From NCBI RefSeq assembly GCF_900199405.1, contig NZ_LT963428.1:1-64000 (forward strand): a stretch of DNA of 64,000 bases, written 5' to 3'. This document shows, piece by piece, positions 50,759-60,277 of the stretch; position 1 is the first letter of the stretch; every line of letters begins with the position of its first letter. The notes below the pieces were generated by a model. That model was given only the letters and a program-made list of their open reading frames with translations. It was not told the origin of the DNA and searched no databases. The translations under genes were made by a program, and so were the position numbers. The DNA comes from Beduinella massiliensis (GTDB lineage: Bacteria; Bacillota; Clostridia; Christensenellales; Aristaeellaceae).

Positions 50759-51670
50759 TTACAGGACCGTGAGCGTGCCCGCGTCCGCGTCGAGGGCGCA
50801 CGCGCGGCCCAGCGGCAGCGTCAGGTTCGGGGTGCAGTGCCCCGCCGTCAGGCCGCGCACCGCCGGAACGTCCGGAGGCAGCAGATCCTCAAACACCTGG
50901 GGCAGCGTCAGGCCGTAATCCGGGTACTCCACCTCGCAGTCGGTGAACTGGCCGAGCACGATGCCCGCGCAGCAGGAGAGCTTGCCCGCGAGGCGAAGCT
51001 GCGTCAGCAGCCTGTCCACGCTGTAGGTCTTCTCCCCGATGTCCTCCAGAAAGAGGATGCGTCCGCGCGTGTCCAGCTCGTAGGGCGTGCCGGTCAGGGC
51101 CGCGACGAGCGAGAGGTTGCCGCCCACCAGCTCGCCCCGGCCTTGCCCGCCGCGCAGGCGGGCAAGCGGCGCGCCGTCCGGGTTTTGAAGGGGCCCGCCC
51201 TCCCCCGCCAGCGCGCGCAGCAGGCTTTCCCGCGTCGGCTTGTCGTCCGAAAGCGCGTCGCTGACGGCCATGGGGCCGTGAAAGGTGCACAGCCCCGCGC
51301 GGCCCTGAATCGCCGCGTGCAGCGCCGTGATGTCGCTGTAGCCGATGAACGCGCGGCGGCTCTCGCGGATGGCCGCGTAGTCGAGCCGGTCCAGGATGCG
51401 CGGCGTGCCGTAGCCGCCCTTCATGCACAGCACCGCGTCCACGCCCGGGTCGGTGAAGGCGCGCATCAGCGCCCCCGCCCGCTCCCGGTCCGTGCCGGAG
51501 AGGTAGCCGTATTGCGCGTGCGCGGAAGCGTCCACCTGCACGCGGAAGCCCAGCGAGCGGACGCGCTCCGCCGCCCGCTCCACGCTCTGGCCCATGGCCG
51601 TGCGAACCGCGCCGGAAACGCCCACGATGCGCACGCAGTCCCCCGGCCGGACGGGGCGAGGGCTCGTCAT
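50759..51670 (-). CDS. ldcA: LD-carboxypeptidase (peptidase S66, LdcA/YkfA type)
   Basis: The 303-residue cytosolic serine peptidase removes the terminal D-residue from murein tetrapeptides. The nucleophile lies in AFIGYSDITALH (Ser about 112). The other triad members are in ILFLEDIGEKTYSVDRLL (Glu about 205) and LTAGHCTPNLTLPLG (His about 277), with ELVGGNLSLV between; these fit the S66 family. It is the last gene of the peptide-import and degradation cluster, matching ykfA of B. subtilis. A microcin-immunity (MccF-like) role is less likely in this context. Confidence 0.88.
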   Translation of the reverse strand: MTSPRPVRPGDCVRIVGVSGAVRTAMGQSVERAAERVRSLGFRVQVDASAHAQYGYLSGTDRERAGALMRAFTDPGVDAVLCMKGGYGTPRILDRLDYAAIRESRRAFIGYSDITALHAAIQGRAGLCTFHGPMAVSDALSDDKPTRESLLRALAGEGGPLQNPDGAPLARLRGGQGRGELVGGNLSLVAALTGTPYELDTRGRILFLEDIGEKTYSVDRLLTQLRLAGKLSCCAGIVLGQFTDCEVEYPDYGLTLPQVFEDLLPPDVPAVRGLTAGHCTPNLTLPLGRACALDADAGTLTVL

Positions 51671-51725
51671 ATGCGCCGCCTCCTTTTCATGTTTACACAG
51701 TAAATGTTGTATTCCTGAAATCCAA

Positions 51726-52535
51726 TCAAATGACGAAGAAGATGAAGCGCAGGGCTTCGAGGAACGCGTCGGTGTCGAAGCGCACGGTGCGGGAATCGAC
51801 CTGCACGGCGTCCTTATAGCAGGCGGCGCGGCGGGCGAGGTAGTGCTGCTTGAAGTTGATCTCGACGGTGAAGTGGTCGGGCAGCGGGAAGATAAACTTA
51901 TCGGGGTTTGCGAGGCAGTCGGCCGCGGCGGCCTCGGCCGTCTCGCGGATGCGGCGCACGGCGAGGTTCGGGTGGATGGAGACGGAGCCGTTGCCCACGC
52001 CGGTGCTGACGGGCACGGTGTAGATGTTGGGGTTCTGCGTCTTGATGAAGTCGCAGAGCATCTGATCGCCGGTGACCATGACGACCGGGACGCCGAGCAT
52101 GGCGGCGGTAAGGCTGTTGATGTACAGCTCGCTGGTGCGGATGCCGTTGATGCGCACCTCGTTGTTCTGGGTGTTCATGGTATGGGAAAGGGGGTTGCCG
52201 TCCGCGCCCGCGGCGCTATGGTAGCCGGTGAAGAAGACGCCCGCGTGCGCTTCGGTGAGGCCGGACATCATGACGAACATGTCGCGGCCCCAGCCGCGGA
52301 AGATCGTCGCGGCCTCGGGCAGCAGCTCCGGGTTGATATTGCGCGCGCTGTCGTGGGCGTCCTTGACGAGCACACCCTCCGCGCCCGCGGCGAGGATGCC
52401 CTCGCAGGCCGCTGCCACCTCGCGCGACATCTGCCTCGCGAAGTGCTCGTAGCCGTCCTTGCCCTTCTCCGTCTCGTCCCAATGGGCGATGCCGCAGGTG
52501 CCCTCGATGTCCGCCGAAAGATAAAATTGCTTCAT
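51726..52535 (-). CDS. dppA: D-aminopeptidase DppA (peptidase M55)
   Basis: The 269-residue zinc peptidase releases N-terminal D-amino acids such as D-Ala from small peptides. Zinc ligands of the family are in place: SADIEGTCG near the N-terminus (Asp9, Glu11), LVKDAHDSARN (His about 61) and FFTGYHSAAG (His about 104), followed by the catalytic-loop region. B. subtilis DppA is the first gene of the dpp dipeptide operon; here it lies downstream of oppBCDF and alr. Confidence 0.94.
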   Translation of the reverse strand: MKQFYLSADIEGTCGIAHWDETEKGKDGYEHFARQMSREVAAACEGILAAGAEGVLVKDAHDSARNINPELLPEAATIFRGWGRDMFVMMSGLTEAHAGVFFTGYHSAAGADGNPLSHTMNTQNNEVRINGIRTSELYINSLTAAMLGVPVVMVTGDQMLCDFIKTQNPNIYTVPVSTGVGNGSVSIHPNLAVRRIRETAEAAAADCLANPDKFIFPLPDHFTVEINFKQHYLARRAACYKDAVQVDSRTVRFDTDAFLEALRFIFFVI

Positions 52536-52577
52536 GGGTGAAACCTCCTTTATTCTTTGGGGCTGTGCGGGGTTTTA

Positions 52578-52809
52578 GGGGGACGCTGTCCCCCTTGCCC
52601 CCCTGCAAAAGGGCTTTGCCCTTTTGAATCCCTTCTTCGCTCACGCGGGGAGCTCTTTGGGGGGACGCTGTCCCCCTTGCCCCCCTGCAAAAGGGCTTTG
52701 CCCTTTTGAATCCCTTCTTCGCTCACGCGGGGAGGCTTTTTTGGGGGGACGCCGTCCCCCCTTGCCCCCTCTGCGAAGGGGATTTGTCCTTTTGAATTTC
52801 TTCCTCTGC
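52578..52809. repeat. Three tandem ~83-bp hairpin repeats between dppA and the M20 gene
   Basis: Units start at 52578, 52660 and 52744 with GGGGGACGCTGTCCCCC (itself a hairpin), followed by AAAAGGGC-ttt-GCCCTTTT and CTTCTTCGCTCACGCGGGGAG. The third unit is more diverged. The motif AAAGGGC-tt-GCCCTTTGAA recurs at 54250-54268 and a GGGGGAC-gga-GTCCCCC hairpin at 55823-55841. Confidence 0.88.
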
Positions 52810-53985
52810 TTACGCGGGGAGGGTTAAAAAGGAAAAGGCCGTCGCCGCCTGCAGCGCCGCGCCCAGCGGCAGGCAATCCTCGTCCACGTAAAAGTCGCAG
52901 GCGTGCAGCGGCGAGCCCACGCCGCAGCCCAGGTCGTAGTACACGCCCGGCACCCGCTGCACGAAGAAGCTGAAGCTCTCCACGCCCAGGCTCGGCGCAT
53001 CGCGCTGCACGACGTTTTCCGCGCCCAGCAGCGCCCTGGCCACTTCCTCGAAGCGCGCGTGCAGCGCCGGGTCGTTTTGCAGCGCGCCGTAGCTGTCGGT
53101 AAAGGTGACCTTGGCCCCGCCGCCCAGGCTCTCGGCCACGCCCTTGCAGATCGCCGTCACCCGCTCGCGGCACAGCGCCTTCGTCTCGTCCCGCAGCGTG
53201 CGCAGCGTGCCGTGCAGCCGCACCTCGCCGCACACGACGTTGGATGCCTTGCCCCCCTCGATCGTGCCCAGCGACAGCACGGCGCTGTCCAGGGGCGAAA
53301 CGTTCCTGCTGACGACGCTTTGCAGCGCTACCACCGCCTGCGCGGCGATCAGGATCGCGTCCACGCCCCGCTCCGGATACGCGCCGTGGCCCTCGCGCCC
53401 CGTGAACGCGATGCGCACGTCCGTGCTGCTGCCGCTCACCGGGCCGGGCTTGGTCAGCAGCTTGCCCGCGGGGAGCGAGGGCAGCATGTGCAGGCCCAGC
53501 ATCCTGTCCACGCGCGGGTTTTCCATGCAGCCCGCGGCGATCATCTCCTGCGCGCCGCCGTAGGTTTCCTCCGCGTGCTCGAAGAGCAGCTTCACCCGGC
53601 CGGGCAGCTCCGCGCGATGCGCGAGCAGCAGCCGCGCCGCGCCGAGCTGGATCGCCATGTGCGCGTCGTGGCCGCAGGCGTGCATGCGGCCGGGGATTTC
53701 GGAGGCGAACGAAAGGCCGGTCGCTTCCTGCACGGGCAGGGCGTCCATGTCCGCGCGCAGGCCGACGGTCGGGCCGGGCAGACCGCCCTCGATCACGGCG
53801 ACGACGCCCCGCTGCCCGGGGTAGGTCACGGGCTCCACGCCCATGCCCCGCAGGCGCTCCAAAAGGTATGCCTGCGTCCATTCCTCCTCGCCGCCCAGCT
53901 CCGGGTGACGGTGCAGCGCGCGGCGATCCCGCACGATTTCTTCGCGAAGCGCGAGCGCTTCGGCCTTCAATGTCTGTAAGTCCAT
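52810..53985 (-). CDS. M20-family amidohydrolase / aminoacyl deacylase
   Basis: The 391-residue cytosolic metallo-hydrolase shows the M20D set: VGLRADMDALPVQE, HACGHDAHMAIQLGAA, LFEHAEETYGGAQEMIAAG and GLHMLPSLPAGKL. A dimerisation lid sits in the middle. Relatives cleave N-acyl amino acids, N-acetyl-diaminopimelate or dipeptides. In this cluster a role in hydrolysing imported peptides or N-acylated products is likely. The ATG at 53985 is 7 nt after AGAGGT; an earlier TTG is too close to it. Confidence 0.9.
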   Translation of the reverse strand: MDLQTLKAEALALREEIVRDRRALHRHPELGGEEEWTQAYLLERLRGMGVEPVTYPGQRGVVAVIEGGLPGPTVGLRADMDALPVQEATGLSFASEIPGRMHACGHDAHMAIQLGAARLLLAHRAELPGRVKLLFEHAEETYGGAQEMIAAGCMENPRVDRMLGLHMLPSLPAGKLLTKPGPVSGSSTDVRIAFTGREGHGAYPERGVDAILIAAQAVVALQSVVSRNVSPLDSAVLSLGTIEGGKASNVVCGEVRLHGTLRTLRDETKALCRERVTAICKGVAESLGGGAKVTFTDSYGALQNDPALHARFEEVARALLGAENVVQRDAPSLGVESFSFFVQRVPGVYYDLGCGVGSPLHACDFYVDEDCLPLGAALQAATAFSFLTLPA

Positions 53986-54071
53986 CGTCAATACCTCTTA
54001 TCATAGCGTCAGGAAGGGATTTTTAAGGGACTCTCCCTTTATATTATCGATAAGTCGCGTAATGCTAAAGG

Positions 54072-54268
54072 GGATGCATGAAGGGGAGACTTCCCCTTCA
54101 TGGGAAATCGTATCGACCGGCTTTGCCGGTCGGGCGGGGCGTTTTCCGTAGTCAAATGCGCAGCATTTGCGGAGGAAAACATCACCCGTAACATTCGTGC
54201 AAAATGAGCCTTCATTTTGCACGAGGCCATCGACAAAGTCGATGGCCAGAAAGGGCTTCGCCCTTTGA
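54072..54268. repeat. Dispersed multi-hairpin repeat element, copy 2
   Basis: The region 54072-54249 is nearly identical to 30461-30636, with the same chain of hairpins: AAGGGGA/TTCCCCTT, GACCGGC/GCCGGTC, AAATGCGC/GCATTT, CGTGCAAAATG/CATTTTGCACG and CATCGAC/GTCGATG. The end hairpin differs: AAAGGGC-tt-GCCCTTT in place of GGGCGGACAT. It fills the gap between the M20 gene and alr. Confidence 0.9.
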
Positions 54269-54283
54269 AATCCCTACCTCGCT

Positions 54284-55438
54284 TCACAGCGTGGGCGTCA
54301 GCTCGTCGTCCACGAAGGCGATCCGTCCCGCCCGGTAGTATACCCGCGGCGGGCGCTTGCTCAGGATGGAAATCGCCTCGTTGCGGTTGGTGTTTGCCCA
54401 GTCCGCGTACTGCGCGAAGGGGATCATCCCGCCCAGCAGCGTCACCTCGTCGCCGGGCGCGGCGTCCGGGATGTCTGTCACGTCCGCCATCATCTGATCC
54501 ATGCAGACCAGCCCGACGACGGGCGCGAGCCGCCCGCGGACGCCGACGCCCGCCACGCCGCCCATGCAGCGCGGGTAGCCGTCGCCGTAGCCCGCGCACA
54601 GCGTCGCGATGCGCGAGGGGCGCGTCAGGTTGGCGCGGTCGTCGTAGCCCACCGGCTCGCCGGGCGCGACGTCGTGAATCTGCGCGATCGTCGTCTTGAA
54701 CGTCAGCGCCGGGTCGCACGCAAACGGCATGTCCTCCGTGTGGCCGGGGCGCACGCCGAACAGCAGCGCGCCCGCGCGCACGATGTCGTGCTGCCATTCG
54801 GGGTAGCGCATCATGCCGATGCTGTCGCAGATGTGCATCTCCGCGACCTCCACCCCCCGCTCCGCGAGCCAAGCGCGCATGCGCAGGAGGTTCGCGTGCT
54901 GGTATGCGTCGCGCTCCCGGTCGATCAGCGCGAGGTGCGAGTACAGCCCCTCGACCCGGATGCCAGCAAGATGCGACAGGCGCGCGATCTCGTCCGCGGC
55001 CTGCGGCGTCGCCTCAAAGCCCAGGCGGTGAAAGCCCGTGTCCACCTTGACGTGCACGCGGGCGGGCCGGCCCGCCTCCTGCGCGGCGGCGGAGAGGCGC
55101 TCGCCCTCCGCGAGCGAGGCGACGGTGAGCAGCAGCCCCGCCTCCACCGCATCCCGGCACAGCTCCGCGTCGCACAGGCCCATCACCAGCACGTCCGCGC
55201 GAATGCCCGCGCGCCGCAGGCAAAGCGCCTCGCGCACGCAGCTGACGGCGAACAGATCCGCGCCCTCCGCCTGTAGCGCCTGCGCCACGCGGTACAGCCC
55301 ATGCCCGTAGGCGTTGGACTTGACGACGCAGGCAAAGCGCACGCCCGGCCGGGTCATGCGCTTTGCCTCTTTGTAGTTGTTCACGAGGGTGTCCAGGTCG
55401 ATCTCAATCCACGTCCGGCGTACAAACGGTGCGTTCAT
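54284..55438 (-). CDS. alr: Alanine racemase
   Basis: The 384-residue PLP enzyme interconverts L- and D-alanine. The PLP lysine is K40 in FACVVKSNAYGHG, the second catalytic residue is the Tyr of LCAGYGDGYPR (about 268), and DMPFACDPALTFKTTI belongs to the C-terminal beta domain. Length is normal. The ATG at 55438 is 8 nt after GGAGG. Being inside an Opp/DppA/LdcA cluster suggests that it converts D-Ala released from peptides to L-Ala for catabolism rather than only serving wall synthesis. Confidence 0.95.
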   Translation of the reverse strand: MNAPFVRRTWIEIDLDTLVNNYKEAKRMTRPGVRFACVVKSNAYGHGLYRVAQALQAEGADLFAVSCVREALCLRRAGIRADVLVMGLCDAELCRDAVEAGLLLTVASLAEGERLSAAAQEAGRPARVHVKVDTGFHRLGFEATPQAADEIARLSHLAGIRVEGLYSHLALIDRERDAYQHANLLRMRAWLAERGVEVAEMHICDSIGMMRYPEWQHDIVRAGALLFGVRPGHTEDMPFACDPALTFKTTIAQIHDVAPGEPVGYDDRANLTRPSRIATLCAGYGDGYPRCMGGVAGVGVRGRLAPVVGLVCMDQMMADVTDIPDAAPGDEVTLLGGMIPFAQYADWANTNRNEAISILSKRPPRVYYRAGRIAFVDDELTPTL

Positions 55439-55850
55439 GCCGATGGCCTCCAAAAGATTTTTCAGGACGCGGCAGGCACGGCGCGGAATTCCCGATCCGG
55501 TGCAGCTTGCCGCCGGGATGGCCTAATCCAAAATGAAAGTGGTTATTGCAGCCCCCGTCGCAGCCCGCGCCCGCGAAGCGAGGCGCACCCGGTCGTTACC
55601 CCGTAACCCCGCAGCCCGCGCCCAGCGAAGCGGCGGCGCCCCGGTGGGGCTTGGGGAGGCCGCGGCCTCCCCAAATACAATCCTTCGCGGCGACATGCGC
55701 GGCGCGAAGGCGCGCATTCCCCGGCCGATGGCCGGGGAATGCGGACCCGCACCCGAGGCCGCCCGGGAGCGCCCGCAGGCGCGACAGGCCGAGCACCCCC
55801 GTCCCCCAGGGGGTGGCAGCGGAGGGGGACGGAGTCCCCCTTTGCCCCCG
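55439..55850. other. 412-bp palindrome-rich spacer between oppF and alr
   Basis: No gene is visible. The spacer contains a perfect 24-bp palindrome at 55651-55674 (TTGGGGAGGCCG with its complement), a CCTTCGCG/CGCGAAGG hairpin near 55682-55710, a 14-bp stem CGCATTCCCCGGCC-gat-complement at 55713-55743, and GGGGGAC-gga-GTCCCCC at 55823-55841. It would fold strongly in the operon transcript. Confidence 0.8.
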
Positions 55851-56825
55851 TTACGCCTTATGACACGCCACCACGTGCCCGCCGCCCATGTCGCGCAGCT
55901 CCGGGCGGCTCGCGGCGCACGCCTCGCTCGCCAGCGGGCAGCGCGTGCGGAACGGGCAGCCGCTCGGCGGGTCGATCGGCGTGGGCACGTCGCCCTGAAG
56001 CACGATGCGCTGCGCCTTCGCCGCGCGGTCCGGGTCCGCGATCGGCACCGCCGAAAGCAGCGCGCGCGTGTAGGGGTGCAGCATGTTGCTGTACAGCTCC
56101 TCCACGTCCGCCATCTCCACCATGTGGCCCAGGTACATGACCCCCACGCGGTGCGAGATGTGGCGCACCATCGACAGGTCGTGCGACACGAAGAGGTACG
56201 AAAACCCGAACTTCTGCTGGAGCTCCTCGAGCATGTTCACGACCTGCGCCTGGATCGACACGTCCAGCGCGCTGATCGGCTCGTCGCAGACGATGAATTC
56301 CGGGCTGTTCGCCAGCGCGCGGGCGATGCCGATGCGCTGGCGCTGGCCGCCGGAAAACTCGTGCGGGTAGCGGTCCAGATGGTCGGGCTTGAGGCCCACG
56401 ACCTCCACCAGCTCGCGCGCGCGGTCGTCCCGGTCCTTCGCGGAGAAGTCCCGGTTCATCAGCAGCGGCTCCTGAATGATGTCCGAAACCGTCATGCGCG
56501 GGTTCAGCGACGCGTAGGGGTCCTGAAAGATCATCTGGATGCGCCGCCGGTAGGGCAGCAGCTCCTTGGGCGACAGGTGCGAGATGTCCTCGCCGTCAAA
56601 GAGAACCTTGCCGTTCGTCGGCTCGTACAGCCGCACCAGCATGCGGCCCACGGTCGTCTTGCCGCAGCCGGACTCGCCCACCAGCCCGAACGTCTCGCCG
56701 CGCGCGATGTCGAAGGACACGCCGTCCACCGCCTTGAGCTGCCTGCTCTTGCCGGTGAGGAACTTCTTGTCCACGTCGAATATCTTCTGCAGGTTCACCG
56801 CCTGCACGATCGGTCTTTCCGCCAT
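55851..56825 (-). CDS. oppF: Oligopeptide ABC transporter ATP-binding protein OppF
   Basis: The 324-residue ATPase has Walker [13 protein letters not shown], signature [15 protein letters not shown], Walker [13 protein letters not shown] and the C-terminal oligopeptide domain [11 protein letters not shown] (Cys residues of a likely 4Fe-4S or zinc site). The 4-bp gap after oppD indicates coupled translation. Confidence 0.95.
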   Translation of the reverse strand: MAERPIVQAVNLQKIFDVDKKFLTGKSRQLKAVDGVSFDIARGETFGLVGESGCGKTTVGRMLVRLYEPTNGKVLFDGEDISHLSPKELLPYRRRIQMIFQDPYASLNPRMTVSDIIQEPLLMNRDFSAKDRDDRARELVEVVGLKPDHLDRYPHEFSGGQRQRIGIARALANSPEFIVCDEPISALDVSIQAQVVNMLEELQQKFGFSYLFVSHDLSMVRHISHRVGVMYLGHMVEMADVEELYSNMLHPYTRALLSAVPIADPDRAAKAQRIVLQGDVPTPIDPPSGCPFRTRCPLASEACAASRPELRDMGGGHVVACHKA

Positions 56826-56829
56826 GTCC

Positions 56830-57825
56830 TTACACCTCCTCGCGCTCGACCTTGGGCGCCAGCGGGCTCATCAGATGGCACGCGCAGGCGTGCGTATCCG
56901 AAAGCCGGGTATGCCCGGGCACCGCCAGCTTGCAGACCTCCATCGCGTGCGGGCAGCGCGGCATGAAGGGACAGCCCTGCGGGGGCATCAGCAGGTCGGG
57001 CGGCGTGCCGGGAATCGGGATCAGCTTCTTCTTTTCGCCGCCCGCGGCCTTGGGAATCGAGCGCAGCAGGCCCCAGGTGTAGGGATGCCGCGGCTCGTAG
57101 AAGATTTCGCGCGCGGTGCCCTCCTCCACGATCATGCCGCCGTACATCACCACGATCCGGCTGCACATGCTCGCGATGACGCCCAGGTCGTGCGTAATCA
57201 TCACGATGGACGTGTTCAGCTTCTTCTTGAGCGATTGCAGAAGCTCCAGGATCTGCGCCTGAATCGTCACGTCCAGCGCGGTGGTCGGCTCGTCCGCGAT
57301 CACCAGCTTCGGGTCGCAGGCGATGGCGATGGCGATCATCGCGCGCTGGCGCATGCCGCCCGAAAACTCGTGCGGGTACTGCTTGAGCCTGCTTTCGGGG
57401 CTGGGCATCTCCACCAGGCGCAGAAGCTCCAGCGTGCGGGCCTTGGCCTCTTCCCTGGACATCTTCTTGTGCAGCCGCAGCGGCTCCATGATCTGCCGCC
57501 CGATGGGCATCAGGGGGTTCAGGCTCGTCATCGGGTCCTGAAAGATCATGCCCATCCGGTTGCCCTGAATGGAGCGCAGCTCGCTGTACGTCGCCTTCGT
57601 CATGTCCAGGCCGTCGAAGTTCAGCACGTCGGCCTGAATGTCCGCGTTTTCCGGCAGCAGGTGCATGACCGACAGCATGCTCACGCTCTTGCCCGAGCCG
57701 CTCTCGCCCACGATGCCCACGGCCTCGCCCGCGTCCACGTGAAAGTCGATGCCGCGCACCGCGCGCACGAGCCCCGCCTGAATGCGGAAGGTCGTGCGAA
57801 GGTTTTTGACCGTAAGTAGTTCCAT
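56830..57825 (-). CDS. oppD: Oligopeptide ABC transporter ATP-binding protein OppD
   Basis: The 331-residue ATPase has Walker [12 protein letters not shown], signature [13 protein letters not shown], Walker [13 protein letters not shown] and the C-terminal [11 protein letters not shown] motif. It pairs with OppF to power peptide import. Confidence 0.95.
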   Translation of the reverse strand: MELLTVKNLRTTFRIQAGLVRAVRGIDFHVDAGEAVGIVGESGSGKSVSMLSVMHLLPENADIQADVLNFDGLDMTKATYSELRSIQGNRMGMIFQDPMTSLNPLMPIGRQIMEPLRLHKKMSREEAKARTLELLRLVEMPSPESRLKQYPHEFSGGMRQRAMIAIAIACDPKLVIADEPTTALDVTIQAQILELLQSLKKKLNTSIVMITHDLGVIASMCSRIVVMYGGMIVEEGTAREIFYEPRHPYTWGLLRSIPKAAGGEKKKLIPIPGTPPDLLMPPQGCPFMPRCPHAMEVCKLAVPGHTRLSDTHACACHLMSPLAPKVEREEV

Positions 57826-57843
57826 GTTCCTCCGCCTTTCCGC

Positions 57844-58788
57844 TTATTTCTTGAGCTTGGGGTCGAGCGCGTCGCGCAGGCCGTCGCCGATGAAGTTGAG
57901 CGCGAACATCGTCAGGCTGATCGCGAGCACCGGGAAGATCATCTGGTACGGCTGCGAGCGCAGCATGGGGATGGCGTCGTTGGCGAGGCTGCCCCACGAG
58001 GCCATGGGCACCTGAATGCCGATGCCCAGGAAGGAGAGGAACGCCTCGGAGAAGATGGCGGAGGGGATCAGGAAGGTCACGGTCACGATGATCGGGCCCA
58101 TGGAGTTGGGAATCAGGTGGCGGATGAGGAGCTGCCAGTTGTTCGCGCCCGCGAGCTGGCCCGCGAGCACGTACTCCTGATGCTTGAGGCTCACCACCTG
58201 CGAGCGCACCACGCGCGCCGTGCCCACCCAGGAGGAGATGCACATCGCGATGATGATCGACTTCATGTTGGAGCCCAGGAACATCATGATGAGGATGATG
58301 TAAAGGAGCGAGGGCAGCGCGATGATGATGTCCACGATGCGCATCATCACCATGTCGACCTTGCCGCCGAGGTAGCCCGCGATGCCGCCGTAGAGCACGC
58401 CGATAATCATGTTGATGAAGGCCGTCACGAAGCCGATGGACAGCGAAATGCGCGCGCCGTAGAGGATGCGCGTGAAGATGTCGCGCCCGAACTTGTCCGT
58501 GCCGCACAGGTGCTGCAGGCTCGGGCCCTGGTTCATGGCGGTGTAGTCCTGCTGGGCGTAGCCGTAGGGCGAGAGCATCGGCCCGAAGATCGCCAGCAGC
58601 GTCATGAGCACGATCACCACCATGCCGAACATGGCCAGCGGGTCCTTTTTATAGCGCAGCCAGACGTCCTTCCAGTACGAGACGCTCGGACGGGCGAGCG
58701 CCTCCGCGTCGCGCTCCCCGCTGCCGATGGGCCGGTACAGGGAAGGGTCTAGCGTCGGATCGGTAATTCGCGTATCCAAATGGAGCAC
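57844..58788 (-). CDS. oppC: Oligopeptide ABC transporter permease OppC
   Basis: The 314-residue protein has an N-terminal cytoplasmic segment, TM1 at about 48-70 (LAMFGMVVIVLMTLLAIFG), an extracellular HLCGTDKFGRDIFTRI loop typical of OppC, then five more TM segments with the EAA loop EYVLAGQLAGANNWQLL. The 18-bp gap to oppD fits one operon. Confidence 0.94.
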   Translation of the reverse strand: MLHLDTRITDPTLDPSLYRPIGSGERDAEALARPSVSYWKDVWLRYKKDPLAMFGMVVIVLMTLLAIFGPMLSPYGYAQQDYTAMNQGPSLQHLCGTDKFGRDIFTRILYGARISLSIGFVTAFINMIIGVLYGGIAGYLGGKVDMVMMRIVDIIIALPSLLYIILIMMFLGSNMKSIIIAMCISSWVGTARVVRSQVVSLKHQEYVLAGQLAGANNWQLLIRHLIPNSMGPIIVTVTFLIPSAIFSEAFLSFLGIGIQVPMASWGSLANDAIPMLRSQPYQMIFPVLAISLTMFALNFIGDGLRDALDPKLKK

Positions 58789-58894
58789 CTGCCTTGTCTT
58801 AGGATGATGAGGTGTAGAGCTTGAAAGATTGAGAGATATATAAGGAAGGAATAGGCCGCGAGGGTATGCGCATCAGGTACGCGCTGCGCTGGGC

Positions 58895-58942
58895 CCAGAG
58901 GGGTCAGGGGGGATTCCGATTTCCCCCCTTAGACCCCTCTGG
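58895..58942 (-). other. Strong hairpin block between oppB and oppC
   Basis: CCAGAGGGGTC-a-GGGGGG (58895-58912) pairs with CCCCCC-tta-GACCCCTCTGG (58923-58942). A second set (GGGGGGC-tgc-GGCCCCCC) lies near 58975-58995. The 263-bp gap breaks the otherwise tight operon and may reduce or stabilise downstream mRNA. Confidence 0.7.
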
Positions 58943-59051
58943 ACTCCCCTATCCCCCTTGAAGCGGCCCCTCTCGGGGGGCTGCGGCCCCCCGGGGGAGG
59001 ATCGCAACTCCCCCTGGCCCCCCTGGCCTCAGCGGAGCGCGTCCCCTCCTC

Positions 59052-59978
59052 TTAGTCGTTCAGCTTCACGCGCGGGTCGATCACGCCATAGAGGATGTCC
59101 ACGACCAGGTTCGCCACGATGACGAAGATGCCGAAGAACGCCGTCATGCCCAGGATGACCGAATAGTCGCGGCTGGAGATGCCGTCCACGTACTCACGGC
59201 CGATGCCCGGGATGGAGAACAGCCGCTCCACGACGAACGAGCCCGTCAGCATCGAGGCGACCAGCGGCCCCAGATACGTGACCACCGGCAGAATCGCGTT
59301 GCGCAGCGCGTGGCGCAGGATCACCATCTTTTCGCTGATGCCCTTCGCGCGCGCGGTGCGGATGTAGTCCGCCCGCATCACCTCGAGCATCGAGGAGCGG
59401 GTGAGCCGCGCGATGTACGCCGTCGGGCTGAAGGCAAGACAGGCCACCGGCAGGATGAAGTGCTTCCAGCTCGTGAGCCCGAACGAGGGGAGAACCTTCC
59501 AATAATAACAGAAGATGTAGAGCATCAGCACCGAGATCACGAACGCGGGAATGGAGATGCCGATGGTCGCGAAGATCATCGAGAACCAGTCCATCCACTT
59601 CCCCCGCTTGATCGCCGACACGATGCCCAGCGCCAGCCCCATGATGACGCTGACCACCACCGCGATGACGCCCACCTTGGCGCTCGCCGGGAAGCCTCGG
59701 TCGATGATCTCGTTGACCGAGGTGTCCGCCTTCTTGAACGAGATGCCGAAATCGCCGTGCAGAATGTCGCTCAGATACCGCAGGTATTGCTGCCACAGCG
59801 GTTTGTCCAGCCCGTACTTCTGCTCCAGGCGCGCCATCACCTCCGGCGGCGTCTTGTTCTCTTCCTTCATTTGAAAGGGGTTGCCCGGCACCGCATGCAT
59901 CAGCACAAAGGTGATCGTGATGATCACCCAGATGGTGAGGATGCCTGCCATCAGGCGCTTCAAGATGTAACGCAGCAT
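59052..59978 (-). CDS. oppB: Oligopeptide ABC transporter permease OppB
   Basis: The 308-residue protein has six TM segments, an N-terminus MLRYILKRLMAGILTIW, the loop HAVPGNPFQ and the EAA motif ADYIRTARAKGISEKMV. The ATG at 59978 is 7 nt after GGAGGT; an in-frame codon upstream lacks a site. It is the first gene of the leftward operon. Confidence 0.94.
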   Translation of the reverse strand: MLRYILKRLMAGILTIWVIITITFVLMHAVPGNPFQMKEENKTPPEVMARLEQKYGLDKPLWQQYLRYLSDILHGDFGISFKKADTSVNEIIDRGFPASAKVGVIAVVVSVIMGLALGIVSAIKRGKWMDWFSMIFATIGISIPAFVISVLMLYIFCYYWKVLPSFGLTSWKHFILPVACLAFSPTAYIARLTRSSMLEVMRADYIRTARAKGISEKMVILRHALRNAILPVVTYLGPLVASMLTGSFVVERLFSIPGIGREYVDGISSRDYSVILGMTAFFGIFVIVANLVVDILYGVIDPRVKLND

Positions 59979-60165
59979 GTCCTTGACCTCCATCCGCGCC
60001 CCGCCCCGCCGGGCGGCAGGGGAAGCGCCGTTTACCCGCCGGCACGCGCTCCGGCTTCAAATTTTCCTCTATCTCCCGCGCGGGAGAACGGGAAGCGGCC
60101 GGCAAATGCAGGAGGAATTAAAAAAACTTGCATAAGCCCGCGATTTCCCTGAAAGGCGATGTTGA

Positions 60166-60194
60166 TATGATAACAAGAAATCCCCCTAATGGCA
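60166..60194 (-). promoter_or_regulatory. Promoter of the oppB operon
   Basis: On the minus strand TTGCCA (60189-60194), 17 bp and TATCAT (60166-60171). It predicts a leader of about 180 nt, GC-rich and foldable, before oppB. Confidence 0.65.
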
Positions 60195-60277
60195 AGAGGG
60201 TAACGAAATTTTAAACGGATTGCCTACATATTGCTGACCTTCAAAAACGCATTTTCCTGCGCCCTCAAAATTTGTTT

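Noticed and set aside
52550-54004. A 484-codon frame extending through the hairpin repeats behind the M20 gene
   Set aside because: It is out of frame with the M20 gene and consists of Arg/Gly/Pro-rich translation of GC-rich DNA and intergenic repeats.
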